Assembly (NCBI RefSeq): GCF_905171765.1 | Contig: NC_053392.1 | Coordinates: 343,883,010 to 343,947,009 of the forward strand | Source of the DNA: Bufo bufo | Lineage: Eukaryota; Chordata; Amphibia; Anura; Bufonidae | Direction: 5' to 3' | Length of the DNA stretch: 64,000 nt | Part shown: one piece after another, positions 32,013 through 43,705 of the stretch | How positions within the stretch are numbered: the stretch's first letter is position 1 | Layout of the letters: the number at the start of each line of letters is the position of its first letter | Notes under the pieces: model-generated | Told to the model about the DNA's origin: nothing | The model's input: the letters and a program-made list of their open reading frames with translations, nothing else | Databases searched by the model: none | Made by a program: the position numbers and the translations under genes

Positions 32013-35000
32013 GTACCCCTCCCTCTAGGAGTGGACTCCGGACACTCAGGGCCCACCTTCTCAGGATGAGACCTATGGAAAGCCCTAATGAGACGAGAGG
32101 CCTTAATGTCCGTCACTGGGACCCACATCCTCTCCTCAGGACCATAACCCTCCCAATGAACGAGGTACTGGAGGGAACCGCGGACAAGACGAGAATCAAC
32201 AATCCTAGAGACCTGAAATTCAAGATTTACATCAACCATAATCGGAGGAGGAGGCAAAGGCGAGGGTACAATAGGTTGAACATAAGGTTTCAATAAGGAC
32301 TTATGAAAAACATTATGGATCTTCCAAGTCTGAGGAAGATCAAGACGGTAGGCAACAGGATTGATGACAGACAGGATCTTGTAAGGCCCAATAAACCTAG
32401 GACCCAACTTCCAGGAGGGAACCTTCAATTTGATATTCTTGGTAGACAACCACACCAGATCACCAACATTCAGGTCCGGACCAGGCACACGTCTCTTATC
32501 CGCCACACGCTTATATCTCTCACTCATGCTCTTTAGATTATCCTGAATCTTTTGCCAAATAGATGACAAAGACGAGGAGAATCTGTCCTCATCAGGCAAA
32601 CCAGAAGAGCCCTCTCCCGAGAAAGTCCCAAACTGCGGATGGAACCCATATGCACCAAAAAATGGTGACTTATCAGAGGACTCCTGACGACGGTTATTTA
32701 AAGCAAACTCAGCAAGGGACAAAAAAGAACACCAATCCTCCTGATTGTCTGCCACAAAACAGCGCAGATATGTCTCCAGATTCTGATTGACGCGCTCTGT
32801 CTGGCCATTCGACTGCGGATGGAAAGCAGAAGAGAATGACAACCGAACCCCCAAGCGAGAACAGAAAGCCTTCCAGAATCTGGAAACAAACTGCGTGCCC
32901 CTATCAGAGACTATGTCTGAAGGAATCCCATGCAATTTGACAATGTGGTCAATAAATGCCTGCGCCAGCGTCTTAGCATTGGGCAAACCAGGAAAAGGGA
33001 TAAAATGCACCATTTTGCTAAAACGGTCCACCACCACCAGAATCACAGACTTCCCCGAGGAACGAGGCAAGTCCGTTATGAAGTCCATGGACAGATGTGT
33101 CCAAGGACGGGAAGGAATGGGCAAAGGAAGGAGAGGACCTGATGGCCGTGAATGAGGGACCTTGGCACGAGCACAAGTCTCGCAAGCTGCCACAAAACCC
33201 TCAACCGACTTGCGAAGCGCAGGCCACCAGAATCTCCGAGCAATGAGATCCAGTGTGGCTCTTGCCCCCGGGTGCCCAGCAAGGACCGTGTCGTGGTGTT
33301 CTTTAAAAATCTTGTGTCTCAAAGCGAGAGGCACAAACAACCTCCCAGGAGGACAAAGATCAGGAGCTTCTGACTGGGCTGCCTGCACCTCTGCCTCCAA
33401 TTCAGGAAAAAGAGCAGAGACCACCACACCTTCAGCCAAAATGGGACCCGGGTCTTCAAAATTCCCACCTCCCGGAAAACAACGTGACAGGGCATCTGCC
33501 TTCACATTCTTAACCCCAGGGCGGAACGTAACAACAAAATTAAACCTTGAAAAGAACAAAGACCATCTGGCCTGTCTCGGGTTCAGACGCTTGGCTGACT
33601 CCAAGTAGGCCAGATTTTTATGGTCAGTAAACACGGTAATAGGGTGTCTGGCTCCCTCTAGCCAATGGCGCCATTCCTCAAAAGCCAACTTGATGGCCAA
33701 CAATTCCCTATCTCCCACATCATAATTTCTCTCTGCGGAGGAGAGTTTCTTTGAGAAAAAGGCACACGGTTGCCATTTGGCAGGAGAGGAACCCTGAGAC
33801 AAGACCGGACCCACCCCTACCTCAGAAGCATCAACCTCAACTATGAAGGGTAACGAAATATCAGGTTGTACTAGGATGGGAGCGGAAGCAAAACTCTCCT
33901 TGATATTAGAAAAGGCCTTACGCGCCTCTACCGACCAGGAAGAAAAATCTACCCCCTTTCTGGTCATATCAGTGAGTGGTTTAACAACAGAGGAATAATT
34001 CAAAATAAATTTCCTGTAATAATTGGCAAAGCCCAAAAAACGCATCAGCGCCTTCTGATTCTCAGGAAGCTCCCACTCAAGCACAGCGCGGACCTTCTCG
34101 GGGTCCATGCGAAAACCAGAAGCGGAGACAAGAAACCCCAGAAATTGGATTTCTGGAACCGCAAACACACATTTTTCCAGTTTCGCGTAAAATTTATTCT
34201 CCCGCAGGATGAGCAAGACCTGACGTAAGTGTTCCTTATGAGTCTTGAAATCAGGAGAAAAAAATCAAAATGTCATCCAAATACACTAATACAAATTTTC
34301 CCATTAAATGATAAAAAATGCTGTTGACGAAATGCTGAAAAACGGCTGGGGCATTCATCAAACCAAAAGGCATAACCAAATTCTCAAAATGGCCCTCAGG
34401 GGTATTGAAAGCCGTCTTCCATTCGTCTCCTTCTCTGACCCTAACCAGGTTGTATGCCCCTCTTAGGTCTAATTTGGAAAATACTTTAGCCCCAACAACC
34501 TGGTTAAACAGGTCCGGGATCAGAGGAAGCGGATAAGGATCACGAATAGTGATACTGTTCAGCTCCCTGAAATCCAGACAAGGTCTTAAAGAACCATCTT
34601 TTTTCTTAACAAAGAAAAAACCAGCGGCAACAGGTGACTTCGAGGGTCGTATGAGTCCTTTTCTCAGACTCTCAGAGATATAAGCCCGCATAGCGACCCT
34701 CTCAGGTTGGGAGAGATTGTATAAACGAGATTTAGGCAGCTTGGCGCCTGGGATGAGATTAATAGGGCAATCATACTCCCTGTGCGGAGGCAAACCCTGA
34801 ACTCCACTCTCAGAGAAGACATCCAAAAATTCAGAGAGGAAAGGTGGTACAGTCTTAGTAGAAACCTCAGAAACAGATGTTATGAGGCAATTCTCTCTGC
34901 AAAAGTTACTCCAACCATTTATTTGCCTCGCTTGCCAATCAATGGTGGGGTTATGTTTAGTGAGCCAGGGTAGCCCCAACACTAGAGGAGTAGGCAAACC

Positions 35001-35489
35001 GCTAAGGACGAAACATGACACATCCTCAACATGAGCATCACTCACAATTAAACGGATATTGTGAACTATGCCCTTTAATGATTTCTGAGAAAGTGGAGCT
35101 GAATCAATAGCAAAAACAGGAATATCCTTTCCCAAAGTGCATACCTGGAAACCATGAGTTATTGCAAATTGATTATCAATGAGGTTGACAGCTGCTCCAC
35201 TATCCACAAAAATCTCACAAAAAATGCTCTTGCTCTCTAGCGCCACCCTAGCAGGCAGGACAAAACGGGAACTACAAGCAAATGGAAAACCTTCAATTTC
35301 CGCCTCAACCCTGCCAATAGTAACAGACGGAACATTTTTAAAAGATTTTTTCCTTTTTGTCTCTTTATTACTCCCAGAAAACTGCCTGAATCTCCTAGAG
35401 GGACAAACATTTGCCAAATGATTTATACCTCCACAACAAAAACAAACCCTCCCCTGCGGGCTGAATCTTCTATTGTCAGAGGCAATCAA
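31955..35489 (-). pseudogene. Pol of Ty3/Gypsy element, one frameshift
   Basis: First block 35489-34251 (412 residues): CCHC zinc knuckle at 16-29 (gag end), protease active site DSGA at 96-99 and reverse transcriptase ending at the YLDD box (403-406). A seven-base A run near 34256-34263 (T run on the coding strand) puts the frame out by one base right after this box. The second block (753 residues from 34216) carries the rest of RT, RNase H (VEVDAS near 127-132, TDHKN near 197-201), integrase with HHCC (H307, H315, C345, C348) and the DDE set (D378, D438, E474), then a C-terminal chromodomain (about 668-718) that in chromoviruses guides integration to modified chromatin. The frame ends inside the 3' LTR. 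The first block is in frame with gag, separated by a single UAG. Confidence 0.93.
32013..32027 (-). promoter_or_regulatory. Polypurine tract of Ty3/Gypsy element
   Basis: On the minus strand AGAGGGAGGGGTAC lies directly before the 3' LTR, where the plus-strand DNA primer is expected. Confidence 0.75.
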
Positions 35490-35495
35490 CCCCAG

Positions 35496-36230
35496 CTACA
35501 TGGACTCCTGCTCAGAAGGGGCTGACAGCGACTGAGACCCCTGTGCACAGAATGAGACCGCTGCACTGTCCCGGGACTGAGTATGACAGGAAGGAGAGAT
35601 CTCTCCTCTCTCTCTAAGACGCCTGTCAATACGAACAGCCTGAGACATAGCAGAATCCAAGGAGGTAGGTCTTTCATGAAAGGCAAATGCATCTTTCAAT
35701 CCCTCTGAAAGACCATAGCAAAATTGTCTTCGGAGTGCAGCATCATTCCAACCCGTATCTGCTGCCCATCTCCGAAATTCTGAACAGTATATCTCTGCGG
35801 ATTGTTTACCCTGGCATAACAGACGTAGTCTAGACTCAGCCAGAGCAATACGATCCGGATCATCATATATCTGACCAAGGGCTAAAAAGAATTCATCCAC
35901 TGAACGAAGGGGCCGTGCCCCCTCCGGCAGCGAAAAGGCCCAGGACTGAGCGTTACCCCTGAGCAGCGATATAAGGATCCCCACCCTCCGTTCTTCTTCA
36001 CCAGAAGAAAGGGGAAGAAGGCGAAAATGGAGTTTGCAAGCCTCTCTAAAACGCACAAAATTCTCACTACCCCCGGAGAACGTATCCGGGAGCGAGATCT
36101 TAGGCTCAGCACAAACTCCATGAACGCAAGCTGAACCGGTCACTTGAAACTGAGAAAAAGTCTTACGGAGATCAGCTACCTCCAAAGAAAGACCCTGAAA
36201 GCGTTCAGCCAAAAGTGAAACCGGATCCAT
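35496..36230 (-). CDS. Gag of Ty3/Gypsy element
   Basis: A 244-residue frame from ATG at 36230, the first in-frame ATG outside the 5' LTR. A longer reading from 36395 would begin inside the LTR and is not preferred. The middle part has the character of a retrotransposon capsid domain (for example FVRFREACKLHFRLLP, then AQSWAFSLP). It ends at UAG just before the zinc knuckle, which lies in the same frame beyond the stop, so the nucleocapsid motif would be reached only by read-through, or the UAG is a mutation in this copy. The context is UAG followed by CUG. Confidence 0.8.
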   Translation of the reverse strand: MDPVSLLAERFQGLSLEVADLRKTFSQFQVTGSACVHGVCAEPKISLPDTFSGGSENFVRFREACKLHFRLLPLSSGEEERRVGILISLLRGNAQSWAFSLPEGARPLRSVDEFFLALGQIYDDPDRIALAESRLRLLCQGKQSAEIYCSEFRRWAADTGWNDAALRRQFCYGLSEGLKDAFAFHERPTSLDSAMSQAVRIDRRLRERGEISPSCHTQSRDSAAVSFCAQGSQSLSAPSEQESM

Positions 36231-36257
36231 GCTTGAGACGGTTTTGGCGGCTGATAA

Positions 36258-36802
36258 TGTCACGGATGGTGTACAGGAAACAAGACAATACCATATAAAC
36301 AATGTCTCTCTGGATCCACAACTAAGGAACAAAGGGAGACCCCTGCAATAGACCTGCCGCTCTCCCTCACTGCTCAGCCTATGCGAACACCCCAAAGGTG
36401 GATGGCCGCATATCCACGTTCCTCGGCTATCTATTACCTGAAGACCCTACAATAGTGAAGGGACACGACCACCGGCTCCCTACACTGACACGGAGGGAGT
36501 CAGGGTCACCTGGATCCAGAAAAGACAAAATCATAAATACATAAACAGCACTTATCTTGCAGACGAATGACGACTGACGACTGGGAACAGGGAACTGGGA
36601 ACAGCATGCACACACACTCCAGGAAGTTGTATCAGCCGCACACTACTGCATTATGGGGAGGAACTTAAAGGGTAGCGATCAGTCTAACTGCATGACAGCT
36701 GAGATAGACTAACGAGATGAGAAACTAAACCAAAACAAAGAAATTCAAGGAGGAGGATCTGAGAAGCTCCTGTGAGCGCTTCTCAGCTGTCTGGCTGTGA
36801 CA
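36258..36802 (-). repeat. 5' LTR of Ty3/Gypsy element
   Basis: 545 bp. Coding-strand sequence after the LTR begins TTATCAGCCGCCAAAACC; I cannot match this to a standard tRNA primer site. Confidence 0.95.
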
Positions 36803-36807
36803 CAGGG

Positions 36808-39540
36808 ATTCTGTGGGCTATCCAATTAGCCCTGCCCCAGAAATGGAAGAGATTGAGTGCACTGATGCCCAATCACTTATGTTTTAGGATGTGGACAGGG
36901 AGGACCACCGCAGCACGTCTCTGATGATGACAAAACACAGGTTCCAACTGCTGCGGCTTTCTGCAGGGTGCAGACCGGCAAAGAGGGCAGGGGTGAAGTG
37001 TGTGTGGAAGATGATGTGGAGGATGATGAGGTCTTAGACCCCACATGGAATCAAGGTCATGAGAGTGACGTGTGCAGTTTGGAGGAAGAGGTGATGGTCA
37101 CACAGCGCCAGCAGCACAGCAAAAGAGGGAGCAGGGTGCAAAAGCAGAGTGGCCGTCCCCTAGCCAGTACGCCTGCAACTGCCCACCGCTCCCAGGGACT
37201 GAGCACACCAAAGCCAGCTCCAAGGTGTTCCCTGGCGTGGCAGTTCTTCAGACAATGTGCTGACAACAAGACGCGAGTGGTATGCACGCTGTGCAATCGG
37301 AGCCTGAAGCGAGGCATAAATGTTCTAAACCTGAGCACCACCTGCATGACCAGGAATCTAAATGCAAAGCATGAGCTGCAGTGGAGTACACACCTCAAAA
37401 ACCACGAAAGATCTCAGGCTCCTCCTGCTCCCTTTTATGCTGTGGTCTTGACGTCTTCCTCCCCCTCTGGAGTGACAGTGGCACCTGCCACCCCACAAAC
37501 AGAGGATGTGGCAGCAACACTACCACTGTCACCGTCACCAAGCATCTCCACACTGTCCCATGTAAGCGTTCAGCTGTCCATCCTCCAAACACTGGAGAGA
37601 AAGAGGAAGTACCCGCCTACCAACCAGCGATCCCTGGCACTGAATGCCAGCATTTCAAAATTCCTGGCCTTTGAAATGCTGTCATTCTGTCTGGAGGAGA
37701 CAGAGAATTTTAAAAACCTTATGGCGGTGGCTGTCCCACAGTACGTGGTTCCTAGCCACCACTACTTTTCCAGACGAGTCATCCTTGCCCTGCACAACCA
37801 AGTGGCGGACAAAATCAGGTGTCCACTGCGCAATGCCATGTGTGGCAAGGTCCACATAACCACTGATACGTGGACCAGTAAGCACGGTCAGGGACATTAT
37901 ATCTCCCTAACAGCACACTGGGAAATGCAGTGGTGCCTGAGTCGGATGGAGGTTTGGCTCATGTCCTTCCGCCACCGAGGAATGCAGGACGTTTCTCGTT
38001 GCCTCCTGCTGCCTCCTACTCCGCTTCCTCCTCTACCGCAACCTCATCTGTTCAACATAACACCTGCACCACCAACTTCAGCACAGCCAGGGGGAAACGA
38101 CAGCATGCTGTTTTGAAACTCATCTGTTTGGGGGAAAAACCCCACACCGCGCAGGAGCTGTGGACGGGCATGGAACAACAGACTGATGAGTGGTTGGTGC
38201 CACTGAGCCTCAAGCCCGGCCTGGTGGTGTGCGATAATGGGCAAAATCTTGTAGCAGCTCTGGGCCTAGCCAGTTTGATGCACATCCTTTGCCTGGCACA
38301 TGTGCTGAATTTGGTGGTGCATAGGTTCCTGAAAAATTACCCCGATATGTCAGAGCTACTGCAGAAAGTGAGGGCCATCTGTGCGGCGCGCTTTTGGCAT
38401 TCTCACTCTGCTGCTGCTCGCCTGTCAGGGCTGCAGCATAACTTTGGCCTTCCCGCTCACCGCCTCATATGCGACATACCCACAAGGTTGAACTCCACCA
38501 TGCACATGCTGGAGAGACTGTGCAAGCAGCAACAGGTGATAGTGGAGTTTCAGCTACAGCACGCACGGGTGAGTCACTCTGCGGAACAGCACCACTTCAC
38601 CACCAATGACTGGGCCTCCATGCGAGATCTGTGTTCCTTGTTGCGCTGTTTTGAGTATTCCATTAACATGGCCAGTGCCGATGACGCCGTTCTCAGCGTT
38701 ACTATCTCACTTCTATGTCTCCTTGAAAAAATGCTTTAGGCGATGATGGAAGAGCATGTGGCACAGGAGGAAGAGGAGGAGGAAGAGGGATCATTTCCAT
38801 GGTTATCAGGCCAGTCATTCACAAGTGGCTCGGAGAGTAGGTTCCTGCACCAACAAAGGCCAGGTACACAATTGTCCAGCCAGGACACAGTTCTGGAGGA
38901 AGAGGAGGATGCTGATGAGGAGGAACCGTGTTCACAGCAGGGTGGCACCCAAAGCAGCTCATGGGCATCACTGGATCATGGCTGGGGGGACACAGATGAT
39001 ACACCTCCCACAGAGGACAGCTTGTCATTGCCTCTGGGCAGCCTGGCACCACCGAGTTGCCCACATTTTAACCAGTACTCATTACTGGGTGGCCACCCTG
39101 CTGGATCCCCGCTACAAGGACAACGTGCCATCCTTTATTCCGTCACTGGAGCGTGATTGGAAGATGCGCGAATACAAGTGCACGCTGGTAGACGCGCTGC
39201 TGATGGCATTCCAACCTGACAGCAGGGGCTCAGTGGAAGCACAAGGCGAAGGCAGAGGAGGAAAAAGAAGTAACCAACGCAGCTGGGGCACCGCCAGCCC
39301 CCCAGAAGGGAGGGTTAGCATGTCCAAAATGTGGAAAAGCATTTGTCTGCACGCCACAACAACCAGCACCACCAGCTGATACGGAACATCTTAGCAGGAG
39401 GCAGTATTTCATCAACATGGTGGAACAGTACATGTGCACATGCCTACACGTACTGACTGATGGGTCTGACCCATTCAACTTCTGGATCTCCAAATTGGGC
39501 ACATGGCCTGAGCTTGTCCTTTACGCCTTGGAGGTCGGAT
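36808..39540 (+). pseudogene. hAT transposase pseudogene (BED finger type)
   Basis: From ATG 36968 a 382-residue frame holds an acidic leader and a BED-type zinc finger (WQFFRQCADNK, CTLC, then NLSTT and a His before W) around residues 90-140. The first part of the catalytic core follows (HITTDTWTSKHGQGHY near 37851-37898). A shift between about 37930 and 38110 moves the rest to another frame: CDNGQN and LAHVLNLVV, DIPTRLNSTMHMLERL, up to a stop at 38739. Further pieces (HYWVATLLDPRYKDN near 39080-39125, and FNFWISKLGTW near 39480, the C-terminal dimerisation region) lie in yet other frames. In-frame stops and shifts show it is dead. It is the transposase of the surrounding hAT element. Confidence 0.88.
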
Positions 39541-40183
39541 GATTACAGACAAGCGCAGCCGCCTGTTCACAGCCAACGTGAACAAGCTCACATTCATTAA
39601 AATGAACCAGGCATGAATCCACACAGAACTTGTCCATACCTTGTTCTGAATAGACAAGTATTCTGGCTGCACCCAGCCATTTTTATACTCCAGCGCACTT
39701 TCTCTTTGCGTTCTCTTTTCGATTTCCCAATGTTTTGGGGCCTTCCAAAATTTATAAAAAATAAATAAATAAAGGAGAGAAAAAAAAGCAGCCTTGGCTA
39801 TCTTCTCCTCCGTCTCCACCGCCGCTTCCACTTACACCACCACGTCTACCGCCTCCTCAACCTCCTACTCCACTTTGACCTCCGCCTCCTAGTTCAAGAT
39901 TATTATTATTTTTTATTTTTTATATTCTATGTTATTTTAAGTCATTTTCCTTTCAACATTTGTTTGCAGGGCCAATGTCCTGCTCTTACCCCCATTTTGT
40001 TTCCTTTTGCAGTCCTCTAGCCCTTACCATGACTATTTTACAGCCATTTTAGCGCACCAAAGTTCAGGTCCCCATTGACTGCAATGGGGTTCAGGTTTGA
40101 GTTCGAGTTAAGTTCGGGGCCAGAACCCGAACTTTGACCCTAAGTTCGGCCGAACCGAACATCCACGGGTCCGCTCATCCCTA
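39541..40183 (+). other. 3' non-coding part and right terminus of the hAT composite
   Basis: C/T-rich tract, AT-rich stretch, then the GTTCGGCCGAAC-type sub-terminal block and terminus GCTCATCCCTA. It shares its last 280 bp with 6301-6592. Confidence 0.75.
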
Positions 40184-40563
40184 CTGATGACCTACTCTTA
40201 GGCCGAACTACCCTTGGGGGGGGGGGGAGGGTTGTATCCAGGACCCTGTGATCATCTGTTTGAGGAGGCAGCGGTGCTGCTGTGACCTTCTCCAGCTTTT
40301 CCTAGGCTAGTGACGACATGTTCATCAATCATGTGGCCTAGGCGCAGCTCAACCCCATAGAAGTGAATAGGGCTGAGTCTTATATTAAGCACAGTCGCTA
40401 TACAAAGTATGTGGCAAGCACAAAGAAGTCTGCAGCATTCTCAGAAGCACTGGTGCCTTCTTAAACAGCTGATCAGCGGGGGTCATGGGTGTAAGACCAC
40501 CACCGATCAAATACTGATGTTAGGTTATCAGTATTTAAGTATTGGAAAATCCTTTTAAAGTTT
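40184..40563. mobile_element. Fragment of a foldback MITE cut by the hAT right end
   Basis: Begins CTGATGACCTACTCTTAGG and ends AAATCCTTTTAAAG. ATCATCTGTTTGAGGAGGCA on the left arm is the inverted form of the GGTGCCTTCTTAAACAGCTG block near 40450. The left terminus is missing because the hAT end sits in it. Confidence 0.65.
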
Positions 40564-40812
40564 GTATACAGATAGCTCTTAGTCATTGATAAGATGGCCC
40601 CAGTGTACAGTTGAACTTAGGAAGAGCAGAGATTTAAATGTATAAATTATAAGTATTTGCTGAATCATTTTTGAAGCTTTAAGATTCTGTTGAGTGATTT
40701 CTTAATGCATCTGTTTTTCTGATTGACATACATGGAAAAGATAATATTCTTGCTACCTGTAAATGTCACTAAAGAAAGTATAAGAGCTAACTGCAAACCT
40801 AGGGATGGCTCG
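40564..40812. other. No feature recognised
   Basis: AT-rich unique-looking sequence. Confidence 0.4.
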
Positions 40813-41010
40813 TTATAACAATGACTTATCCTCAGGATAGGTCATTAATATTTGATTGAAGAGGGTCCAACACTCTGCTCCCCCACTGATCAGTTGTTTC
40901 CTGCAGCCTCTGGTGCTGGAATTAGCGCTGTGAATGGAACAGGAAGTACAGCTCCTTTCAAAGAGTAGTGGTCGTGCTGGGTTACTGCAGCTTAGCTCCC
41001 AATCACTTCA
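40813..41010. repeat. Diverged MITE related to 40184-40563
   Basis: Shares the TGACTTATCCTCAGGATAGG block and the following GGGTCCAACACTCTG and TGATCAGTTGTTTC blocks with the neighbouring foldback MITE. Ends are not defined. Confidence 0.55.
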
Positions 41011-41438
41011 ATGGGCTGCTGTATTTGATAAATTTTCCCCGTTTTGCGCCTGTCTTTGAAATCTCCTGCACTGCCAGAGGATGCACCTAATGTATGATGA
41101 GGTGCAGGCCTCATCGTAAATTAGACAGATCCAGAATGAAATCTATGGCAACTCAGAGCTGTCCTAGATTTCTGTCTTCATTTGCACCAGAAAACTGGTG
41201 CAAATGAAGATAAATGTGTTGGTCTTACTTTTCGGAAAGTGGCAAGGGCAGTGTAAAAACACCACTTGTGACAAAATTTGACAGAAGTGGTGTTTAAAAA
41301 GTTGCAATCACAGTGCTTGTGACTTTCTTATGCCAGAAAAGTGGTGAAGGGAGATCAAGGGAAGCTGTCTATAGCTGTCCCTTCATTCCCTGCTTCTGTG
41401 TATGTGCAGAAATCACTGCACACCGCATTACTTTACAG

Positions 41439-41585
41439 CAGGCATGCTCAACCTGCGGCCCTCCAGCTGTTGCAAATATACAACTCCCAGCATGCCTGAA
41501 CAGCCTACAGCTATCAGCCCACAGCAGGGCATTGTGGGAGTTGTAGTTTTACAACAGCTGGAGGGCCGCAGGTTGAGCATGCCTG
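41439..41585. mobile_element. Small foldback hAT MITE with 8-bp target duplication
   Basis: 147 bp with long inverted ends (CAGGCATGCTCAACCTGCGG and complement), flanked by exact CTTTACAG at 41431-41438 and 41586-41593. Confidence 0.95.
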
Positions 41586-41593
41586 CTTTACAG

Positions 41594-42683
41594 TAATGAA
41601 TATTTTGCTTCAGACAAATGTTTCTTGGAGCTGATTATCATGAAGAAGAAAGAAGGCAAAGATTTTAACATATTCTAATTCTATCATTGAATGAAGGTCC
41701 ATGAGTAAAGCAGGCTTGGAGGTCCCCTAGCTTTTTTTAAGGTAACAGTACGGCCATAATGCTGCCCAAATAATAGCGTCATATTGTGCATAAAGAATGC
41801 AACTAGTGCACTGTGACCAAAGGCAGAGGCAGATTTATAACTTGAGTTCAAGACACCCTGAAAATGGAGGGATTTTAGACAGGGTTGCATAAATTGAATA
41901 CAAGGTGTTTTAGGTATGGAGTATTCATCCCTTAATGCCTTTGTTACGATCCAGCCTGAGTTTAGCATAAAAACAAGATTACAGAGACTCATTGCCTACA
42001 ACAATAGTCTTTTTTCTTCTGCAGTCATTTTTAAGGTGGATCTTCTCCTTACATAAAGCTTGGCGTAATGAAGCATTGTTATACTTCCCTGTGGAAGATT
42101 TTTCTTCAGTCAAGTGTAATCTATTGCTGCATGCCATTATTTTTCCACTGTGTTAACCTTGAATTGGGCAGAGGAAGACTTTCTACAGTGGAATATATGT
42201 AAGTGAGTTTGTGGAAACAAAGTTACAAATTACACTCGGTTTGGAAACATTAGTCAAACATCTCAGTCTGCATATATTAAATTAGATCACAGCAAAATCA
42301 CATAAAAACGTACAGCTGATTCAGAAGAACATTTTACAGATTACTGGCTAGCAAAGCTTTAGGCATGACAACCTAGCTTGAAATGTGAATTTTCCCTTCA
42401 CCTGGTTCCGACATCATTGACACTGCTGCTTTGAGATATACATTAGGTGATTTAGTAAAATAACTGTAGCCCTATTGTTAGAAAGTTATTTTGTTCTGGT
42501 AGACATTCAAAGAAAATACAAATCATTACATTCTTAGGGTAGCTAAACTAGCTAAGTACACTAAAAACAGAGATCCTAGGTGCATCAAGATTGGCTGGAC
42601 AACTGCAGAACTGAACTTCACCTATAGCAATCCCCTTTCCTAGGTACTAATAGTATCTCCTGGTACTCAGTTATCCCCATCAC
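41594..42683. other. No feature recognised
   Basis: AT-rich unique-looking sequence without credible coding frames or repeats. Confidence 0.5.
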
Positions 42684-42686
42684 TTA

Positions 42687-43169
42687 GGCCTAGTTCACAC
42701 GACCGTATGGCTTTTATTGTTTTTTGCGGTCCGTTTTTCACGGATCCGTTGTTCCGTTTTTGAGTTCCGTTGTGTTTCCGTTTCCTTTCCGTTTTTCCGT
42801 TCCGTTTTTCCGTATGCCATGTACAGTATACAGTAATTACATAGAAAAAATTGGGCTGGCCATAACATTTTCAATAGATGGTTCAGAAAAAACGGAACGG
42901 AAACGGAACGGAAACGGAAGACATACGGATGCATTTCCGTTTTTTTTGCGGACCCATTGACTTGAATGGAGCCACGACCCGTGATTTACGGCCAAATATA
43001 GGACAAGCTCTATCTTTCAACGGAACGGAAAAACGGAAATACGGAAACGGAATGCATACGGAACACATTCCGTTTTTTTTGCGGAACCATTGAAATGAAT
43101 GGATCCGTATACGGAACACAAAAAAACGGCCCGTACACTCGCAAAAAAAACGCTTGTGTGAACTAGGCC
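42687..43169. mobile_element. PIF/Harbinger-like foldback MITE (ACGGAA family), TTA duplication
   Basis: 483 bp, ends GGCCTAGTTCACACGACC and complement of GGCCTAGTTCACACAAGC, flanked by TTA at 42684-42686 and 43170-43172. The interior is CCGTTTTT on the left and AAAACGGAA on the right, with a shared core ACATAGAAAAAATTGGGC also present at 59066-59532 and 60123-60592. Confidence 0.85.
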
Positions 43170-43172
43170 TTA

Positions 43173-43702
43173 CAGTAGGACAGAATCTAGCAGCAAAAGA
43201 AAAGACACACACAAAAAAAGAAAAGTAAGCATATATCACAACACTAAGGTAGCAAGAAAATAGGAATTCACTGTCAGATGACTGACCAGGAGAGGGTAGG
43301 TGTTCACCTAGGGCACCATCTCATTATCCATAAGGTGGGGAGCTGCTAACTAATAAGCTCCTCCATTGTGGAAGCGCTCATTGGTACAGGAGACATAAGG
43401 AACAGCGAGCATGGCTCCTAGCGCTAGCAGTACTAATTACTTGTCCTCTTCTCCTGGGCCGCACCATGTCCAAGCCAGCACAGCCTGTGGACAGAGATGT
43501 GTGGACCGCAGGGAAGAGGAAATGTCTGGTGGAGCATGCATACGTGAGGAGGGGCACTGTGAGGGGAAAAGGACAGGCCTCTGAGGGCTGTGTGGAGCGC
43601 CATGAGGGTAAGAGGACAGGCTTATCTGGGGAGAAGAGATTCACCCAAGGAATAAGATATAACAAGATGGCAACTGACCTGTGCGGATCTTGCTTATTAC
43701 AG
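43173..43702. other. No feature recognised
   Basis: No credible gene. Frames up to 95 residues on either strand match nothing I know. Confidence 0.4.
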
Positions 43703-43705
43703 TAA

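Larger units (their letters stand above)
31461..36802 (-). mobile_element. Ty3/Gypsy LTR retrotransposon, chromovirus type
   Basis: 5342 bp with LTRs at 31461-32012 and 36258-36802, each beginning TGTCAC and ending GTGACA, flanked by an exact 5-bp duplication CAGGG (31456-31460 and 36803-36807). Genes lie on the minus strand in the order gag, protease, reverse transcriptase, RNase H, integrase, chromodomain, so the right LTR is the 5' LTR. By eye the LTRs differ by four substitutions and one 7-bp indel, which implies a recent insertion. It interrupts the hAT gene. Confidence 0.97.
24737..40183 (+). mobile_element. hAT composite (TAGxGATG termini), interrupted by three later insertions
   Basis: The left end TAGTGATGAGCGAACACC and right end GGTCCGCTCATCCCTA are inverted relatives of each other. 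The interior holds a degraded hAT transposase (36968-39540) on the plus strand and two long 91-bp-period arrays. Insertions of a Tc1-like element (27008-28057), a TTAA foldback element (29929-30654) and a Ty3/Gypsy element (31461-36802) account for about 7.1 kb. The flanks do not match: AAAATTCT on the left and CTGATGAC on the right. The two ends may therefore come from different copies or one flank has been rearranged. Confidence 0.75.

Noticed and set aside
32563..33608. Plus-strand frames over the Ty3/Gypsy integrase region
   Set aside because: Antisense shadows of pol.
36235..36258. Primer binding site after the 5' LTR
   Set aside because: TTATCAGCCGCCAAAACC does not match a tRNA 3' end that I can name, so it is not annotated.
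43378..43705. Opposite-strand frames of 79 and 95 codons
   Set aside because: No recognised motif; likely chance frames.
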